Positions 60,310-64,000 of a stretch of 64,000 nt of DNA are shown piece by piece. The stretch is from Luteimonas vadosa (GTDB taxonomy: Bacteria > Pseudomonadota > Gammaproteobacteria > Xanthomonadales > Xanthomonadaceae), in assembly GCF_039543545.1 (NCBI RefSeq), contig NZ_BAABJY010000001.1, forward strand, positions 186,001 to 250,000. The letters are read 5' to 3'. The translations under genes were made by a program, and so were the position numbers. Below the pieces are notes generated by a model. It searched no databases. It saw only the letters and a list, made by a program, of their open reading frames with translations, and was not told the origin of the DNA. Each line of letters begins with the position of its first letter. Positions within the stretch are counted from its first letter, which is position 1.

Positions 60310-60782
60310 CTGCGCCCCCGCTCGAGCCAGTGCACCTTGGCGCCCATGCCCTCGCGCCGCAATTCGTCTTCGGCCTGCTGGTCCAGGGCGTGGATGCACA
60401 GCTCGCTGCGGTTGAGCACCAGCGACACGGTCCCCGGGGTCAGCGTGATCGAATTGGCGTAGGTGACGCGACCCACGTCCGACGCCTGCTGCACGGGGAC
60501 GCGCAGCACGCGCGGCGAGATGCGCGACGGCACGAACACCAGCCTGGCCACGTGCACGCAGGAAAGCGCGACCTGCCAGGCCAGCCACGCCCAGAACAGC
60601 GGCAGGCGCCACGCCGACAATTCCGCCCCGTGGGCGACCCCCAGCACGTCCATGCGCTTGGACATCCAGAGGGTGAAGAGCACCGAGCCCAGGCCCAGCC
60701 CGAGCATCAGCGGCTTGTAGACACCCGAAAGCGCCAGCCACAGGACCGAAAGCAGGAAGAACAGGGCGGCGAGGTTGCGCAT
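60306..60782 (-). CDS. mnhE: Mrp antiporter subunit E
   Basis: 158 aa. Two to three N-terminal helices, then a cytoplasmic domain with VTYANSITLTPGTVSLVLNRSELCIHALD, the MrpE signature (ANSITLTPGT). First gene of the operon; 30 bases after the NAD-epimerase gene, which may therefore be co-transcribed. Confidence 0.93.
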   Translation of the reverse strand: MRNLAALFFLLSVLWLALSGVYKPLMLGLGLGSVLFTLWMSKRMDVLGVAHGAELSAWRLPLFWAWLAWQVALSCVHVARLVFVPSRISPRVLRVPVQQASDVGRVTYANSITLTPGTVSLVLNRSELCIHALDQQAEDELRREGMGAKVHWLERGRR

Positions 60783-60812
60783 GAACCGCCGCAGTTTAGC
60801 AAGGCGTCCGGC

Positions 60813-61676
60813 CTAACCGGAAACCTCGAACATCGCGGCCGTGGGTTGGAATGGCCTCGGTGCATAGGCCAGTTCGCGCCGCGCGGGCGCGTCGTCGAAG
60901 ACGAGGTCCTCCCGCATCCGCGCCACCGCGCCACCAGGCAGGTCGCGAAGCACGCCACCGGCGCGCGCGCCCGCGAGGAGCAGGCGGAACAGCGGCGAAG
61001 GCAGTTCGACAAGACGCGGCTTGGACGGCAGCGCCGCGAGCACCCGCGCCACCATCTCGCGGTACGGCAAGGTTTCTCCCCCGGGCAGCGCATAGTCGCG
61101 CTGCATCCCCGCGGGACCCTCGGCAGCGGCGCAGGCCGCCTGCGCGAGGTCCTCGACATGCACGGGCTGGCGGAGTCCGGTCGCGCCCGCGGGGAGCACG
61201 AAGAAACCGGTGCGCCGCGCCAACGCGGCGATGCTGCTCAGGTTGCGATCCCGGCCCAGGCCGTAGACCAGTGTCGGCCTCAGCAGCGTGGCCGCGCATC
61301 CCTTCGCCGCGGCGGCCTCCCGGAGTTGCGCCTCGGCCTCGAAGAGCCGTTGCGCCAGTGCGCGCTCGCCGGGATCGGTCGCGGCACGCTTTGAAAGCAC
61401 GCTGGTCGAACCGAAGGCGACCACCTGCGGACAATCCATCGGCGCCGTCGGATACCACGACGAGAACAGGTCCAGCGGGCCGGCGCTGTAGATCGCATCG
61501 ATGGCGCGCGGCAGGACGGGCATGGACGCGAAATCCCCCTGCACCCACTGCACGCGCGGCAGGCCTGTTCGCGGTCGCCGCGACACGGCGTGCACCTCCC
61601 AACCGGCGGCGAGCAGGCGCGCGATCAGCGCCGTGCCGATTTGCCCGCTGCCGCCGAAGACCAGGGCCCGCTTCAT
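60813..61676 (-). CDS. NAD(P)-dependent epimerase/dehydratase-like protein (atypical SDR)
   Basis: 287 aa. ALVFGGSGQIGTALIARLLAAG is the Rossmann glycine motif; LLRPTLVYGLGRDRNL and LRQPVHVEDLAQAACAA are typical of extended/atypical SDRs. The active-site Tyr-x3-Lys is not clearly present at the expected place, so catalysis is uncertain. ATG at 61676. Thirty bases upstream of mnhE on the same strand. Substrate unknown. Confidence 0.78.
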   Translation of the reverse strand: MKRALVFGGSGQIGTALIARLLAAGWEVHAVSRRPRTGLPRVQWVQGDFASMPVLPRAIDAIYSAGPLDLFSSWYPTAPMDCPQVVAFGSTSVLSKRAATDPGERALAQRLFEAEAQLREAAAAKGCAATLLRPTLVYGLGRDRNLSSIAALARRTGFFVLPAGATGLRQPVHVEDLAQAACAAAEGPAGMQRDYALPGGETLPYREMVARVLAALPSKPRLVELPSPLFRLLLAGARAGGVLRDLPGGAVARMREDLVFDDAPARRELAYAPRPFQPTAAMFEVSG

Positions 61677-61915
61677 GCGCGGCGCACCCGCTGCACGGTC
61701 TCGCCGGATGGCGGTACGCGTCCGCCCTCCCCGGGCCACTGCCCTGGCATCACGTGTCCCCCACGACCGCGGGCATGCGCCACCGAGCCACGGCATTCAA
61801 GGCAGGCGCGAGCGAAATCCCATGGACGCCGGCAAGCCGGTCCGCCGCAGCCTGGCCCCGTGAAAACCGGGGAACGCCGTGCTGGTGCATCGTGGATGGA
61901 CGACCGACCGGTGCC

Positions 61916-62881
61916 TTAGCGCATCAGGAACAGTTCGAAGGCCACCCAAGCCACGAACGCTGTCATCAGGATCCCCCCTTCCCGACGGCTGACATGGAAG
62001 TCGCCGCGCAACACGGGGACCAGCATCAGCGCGAAGGCCAGCGCGGCCGGCAATTCGAAGCGCACGAAGGACGCCGGCAGCGCGAGCTCGCCCGCGCCCG
62101 AGCGGCCGAACACCGCCATTCCGCCGACGATGACCAGCAGGTTGAACAGGCTCGAGCCGATCACGTGCCCGGCGACCATGTCGCCCTGCCCGCGCCGTGC
62201 GGCGGCCACGGCGGCCGCGACTTCCGGCAGCGCGGTGCCGATGGCCACGACCAGCAGGCCGGCCAGCAGCGGCTCCATCCCGAGCGCCGTGCCCCAGGCC
62301 GGAGCGCTGCCCACCACGAACCTCGCGCCGAAATAAAGCAGGGCGATGGCGATCGCGAAGCGGACCAGGTTCAATCCCAGGCCCGTCTGCGTCTGGGCGT
62401 ACCCATCGATCGCCGCACGCACCTCGGGCTGCTCACGCCCGCTGCGCGACAGCGCGAACGCCAGCACCGCCACGAACGCTGCCAGGAGCACGAAGCCGTC
62501 CAGGCGCGACAGCGTGCCGTCCCATCCGAGCGCGATCACGCCCACGGTGGCCACGATCAGCATGACCAGCAATGGCGACAAGGCGCGCCAGCGCACCACC
62601 AGGGGCGCGGCCAGCGCGGCGGCGCCGAGGGTCAGGCCGACGTTGACGACGTTGCTGCCCACCGCGTTGCCGAGGGCGAGGTCGGGTACGCCGGCCCAGA
62701 CCGCGCGTGCATTGACCGCCAGTTCGGGAAGCGAAGTCCCAAACGCGACCAGCAGCAGGCCCGCGACGAACGGGGACGCGCCCAGGCGCTGCGCCAGTCC
62801 CGAGGCGCCCTTGACGATCGAGTCGCCCCCCAGCGCCAGCAGGAGCAGGCCAAGCAGGAACAGTCCGGTTGACTCAAGCAT
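61916..62881 (-). CDS. Calcium/sodium antiporter, YrbG family
   Basis: 321 aa, ten helices in two inverted halves. The alpha repeats are LLVAFGTSLPELAVNARAV...GNAVGSNVVNVGLTLG and LLVVAIGTALPEVAAAVAAARRGQGDMVAGHVIGSSLFNLL, each with G-T-(S/A)-L-P-E and G-x-(A/V)-x-G-S. Probably exchanges Ca2+ for Na+ or H+ across the inner membrane. ATG at 62881. A 239-base gap to the next gene shows nothing recognisable. Confidence 0.92.
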   Translation of the reverse strand: MLESTGLFLLGLLLLALGGDSIVKGASGLAQRLGASPFVAGLLLVAFGTSLPELAVNARAVWAGVPDLALGNAVGSNVVNVGLTLGAAALAAPLVVRWRALSPLLVMLIVATVGVIALGWDGTLSRLDGFVLLAAFVAVLAFALSRSGREQPEVRAAIDGYAQTQTGLGLNLVRFAIAIALLYFGARFVVGSAPAWGTALGMEPLLAGLLVVAIGTALPEVAAAVAAARRGQGDMVAGHVIGSSLFNLLVIVGGMAVFGRSGAGELALPASFVRFELPAALAFALMLVPVLRGDFHVSRREGGILMTAFVAWVAFELFLMR

Positions 62882-62979
62882 GACGCGATCCCTCCGTTGC
62901 GTGGGGCGTTGCGGGCGCAGCCATGGACGGGTGCGCGATGTGGCAGCGATGCGGCTCGCTGTTCAGGTGCAGGCCGAGA

Positions 62980-63615
62980 TTACGAACAGCCTTCGACGTA
63001 GTCCACCTGCGGCGGCGTGCCGACGCGCCATTCGGTGACCTTTCCGGCGGCATCGGTTTCGAAGACGAGCACCCCCGGGCCATCATCTCGGGCCCGGATG
63101 CGCAGGTACTGGCCGCCGTCGACGTATTTGTGCGGGCTGGTGGCGACACGCCCGGGATACAGGGCCTCGACGTCGCCCGCACCCATGCCGACCTTGCCGC
63201 CACCGGGGGCGGTCTCGACCGTGTTGCCGCGCCCCACCGAGTAACGCACGAAACGGTCGCCCTCGATCATCATCGCGAAATCGGCCGGGGTGGCATTGCC
63301 GGCAGGGTAGAGGAAATAGCAAGGCTCGCTTGCGTCGGGCACCGCCGCGAGCGCGCCTTCCCACGCTGCGCGCACTGCATCGGCGGTCATCCCGAAGCGG
63401 GCTTCGCCGTAGCCGTCGTACCCGGCTGCGCCTTCGTCGACCGGCGCGGGCGACGCGCTGGTCGGCGGTGGCGGCGCGGCGGGCGCATCGACGGTAGTGG
63501 GTGCGGCATCGGCGTCGGCCGGCAGGGACGTGTCCGGCGCACCCCCGTCGCACGCCGCCAAGCCCAGGACGAGGCTGGCGGCGAGCAGGGGCAACGGCAG
63601 GTGGCGTCGGGGCAT
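62980..63615 (-). CDS. Predicted lipoprotein, unknown function
   Basis: 211 aa. Signal sequence with lipobox LGLAAC, a ~35-residue Ala/Pro/Asp-rich linker, then a compact domain (from GYDGYGEARFGMTADAVRAAWEG to the C-terminal Cys). FGMTADAVRAAW resembles the start of small beta-rich domains in Xanthomonad lipoproteins, and two Cys (in SEPCYFLYP and at the end) may pair. Function unknown. Confidence 0.75.
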   Translation of the reverse strand: MPRRHLPLPLLAASLVLGLAACDGGAPDTSLPADADAAPTTVDAPAAPPPPTSASPAPVDEGAAGYDGYGEARFGMTADAVRAAWEGALAAVPDASEPCYFLYPAGNATPADFAMMIEGDRFVRYSVGRGNTVETAPGGGKVGMGAGDVEALYPGRVATSPHKYVDGGQYLRIRARDDGPGVLVFETDAAGKVTEWRVGTPPQVDYVEGCS

Positions 63616-63692
63616 GCGGTTCGCTCCTCGTGATGGCGCGCCAGCCTACCCCCGGCCGGTGAACACGTCGCGAAAAGACTTGCGGGCCGTGC

Positions 63693-64000
63693 TCAGTTTC
63701 CCGCGTCGAAATGCTTGCGCAGGCCCGCCCAGCACGCCTGGTAGTCGCGCTGGCGATGCCCCGCCTCGATTGCCTGCACGGTCGGACGCAACACGGCGCG
63801 GGTCTCGAACATGAAGGCCATCGTGTCGGTGATGACGTCGGGCTTGGACAGGTCCGCACCGGACGCCTTTTCGAAGGTAGCCGCATCCGGTCCGTGTCCG
63901 CTCATGCAGTTGTGCAGCGAACAGCCGCCGGGCGCGAAGCCCTCGGCCTTGGCGTCGTAGGCGCCGTGCACCAGGCCCATGAATTCGCTGGCGACGTTGC
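63693..64000 (-). CDS. hmgA: Homogentisate 1,2-dioxygenase (partial, C-terminal ~102 residues)
   Basis: The gene continues past the right edge. The visible end includes NVASEFMGLVHGAYDAKAEG, with an iron-ligand Glu, and LHNCMSGHGPD, with an iron-ligand His, then MAFMFETRAVLRPT. It opens the homogentisate ring in tyrosine catabolism, upstream of MaiA and FahA (36736-38534). Those two genes are 25 kb away, so the pathway is not one operon. Confidence 0.93.
   Translation of the reverse strand, partial: NVASEFMGLVHGAYDAKAEGFAPGGCSLHNCMSGHGPDAATFEKASGADLSKPDVITDTMAFMFETRAVLRPTVQAIEAGHRQRDYQACWAGLRKHFDAGN

Overview
The window is GC-rich, densely packed chromosomal DNA from a gammaproteobacterium of the Xanthomonadaceae (Lysobacter / Luteimonas / Xanthomonas relatives). 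The evidence is a Clp-type CRP-family regulator that keeps the Xanthomonas c-di-GMP glutamate, speD divergent from clp, a cystathionine beta-synthase and cystathionine gamma-synthase/lyase pair next to a polysaccharide ABC-exporter permease (the metB side of the Xanthomonas LPS locus), and house-keeping proteins that closely follow the Xanthomonas versions as I recall them (PurC, SpeD, TrpE). No species can be named from the sequence alone.

Region 1 (1-1411): start of a second polysaccharide locus. An ABC-2 permease (Wzm type) is cut by the window edge and overlaps the end of metB by four bases.

Region 2 (1919-31461, all on the minus strand): a complete Wzy-type exopolysaccharide locus of 24 genes lying between cbs and metB. 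Transcription runs from a PHP-type tyrosine phosphatase (CpsB) through outer-membrane export protein (Wza), tyrosine autokinase (Wzc), a TPR protein, an O-antigen ligase/polymerase-like protein, UDP-xylose synthase, an ABC-type lipid-linked-sugar flippase candidate, ten glycosyltransferases, a second polymerase-like membrane protein, two methyltransferases, an asparagine-synthase homologue, GalE, a hexapeptide acetyltransferase and a plant-like GDP-mannose 3,5-epimerase, to the initiating transferase WecA. No Wzx (MATE-type) flippase is present. The inferred product is a branched, acetylated and probably methylated polymer that may contain xylose, galactose and L-galactose or L-gulose. Many genes overlap by 1-4 bases (ATGA, TGATG), which suggests one translationally coupled operon.

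Region 3 (32230-43722): cbs, a YdcH-family protein, a DUF4398 lipoprotein with a coiled-coil partner, the twitching ATPase PilU, maiA and fahA of tyrosine catabolism, an Fe(II)/2-oxoglutarate dioxygenase of the isoleucine-hydroxylase type, tRNA-Gln(CUG) with a clear terminator, rplM-rpsI, coq7, speD, clp and a GNAT acetyltransferase.

Region 4 (43727-53505): trpE-trpG-trpD-trpC followed by a HAD phosphatase, preceded by a candidate Trp leader peptide with Trp-Arg-Trp-Trp; then a YegS-like lipid kinase, rpe, a short DnaJ-domain membrane protein, purC, a DUF962 membrane protein and an EamA exporter.

Region 5 (53516-60782): a ten-gene Mrp/Mbh-like cation antiporter operon in the order E-F-G-A'-B-C-D-D-small-D, with three NuoL/M/N-family subunits and no full-length MrpA. 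Region 6 (60813-64000): an NAD-dependent epimerase-like protein, a Ca2+/Na+ exchanger, an unknown lipoprotein and the 3' end of hmgA, the tyrosine-catabolism gene separated here by about 25 kb from maiA-fahA.
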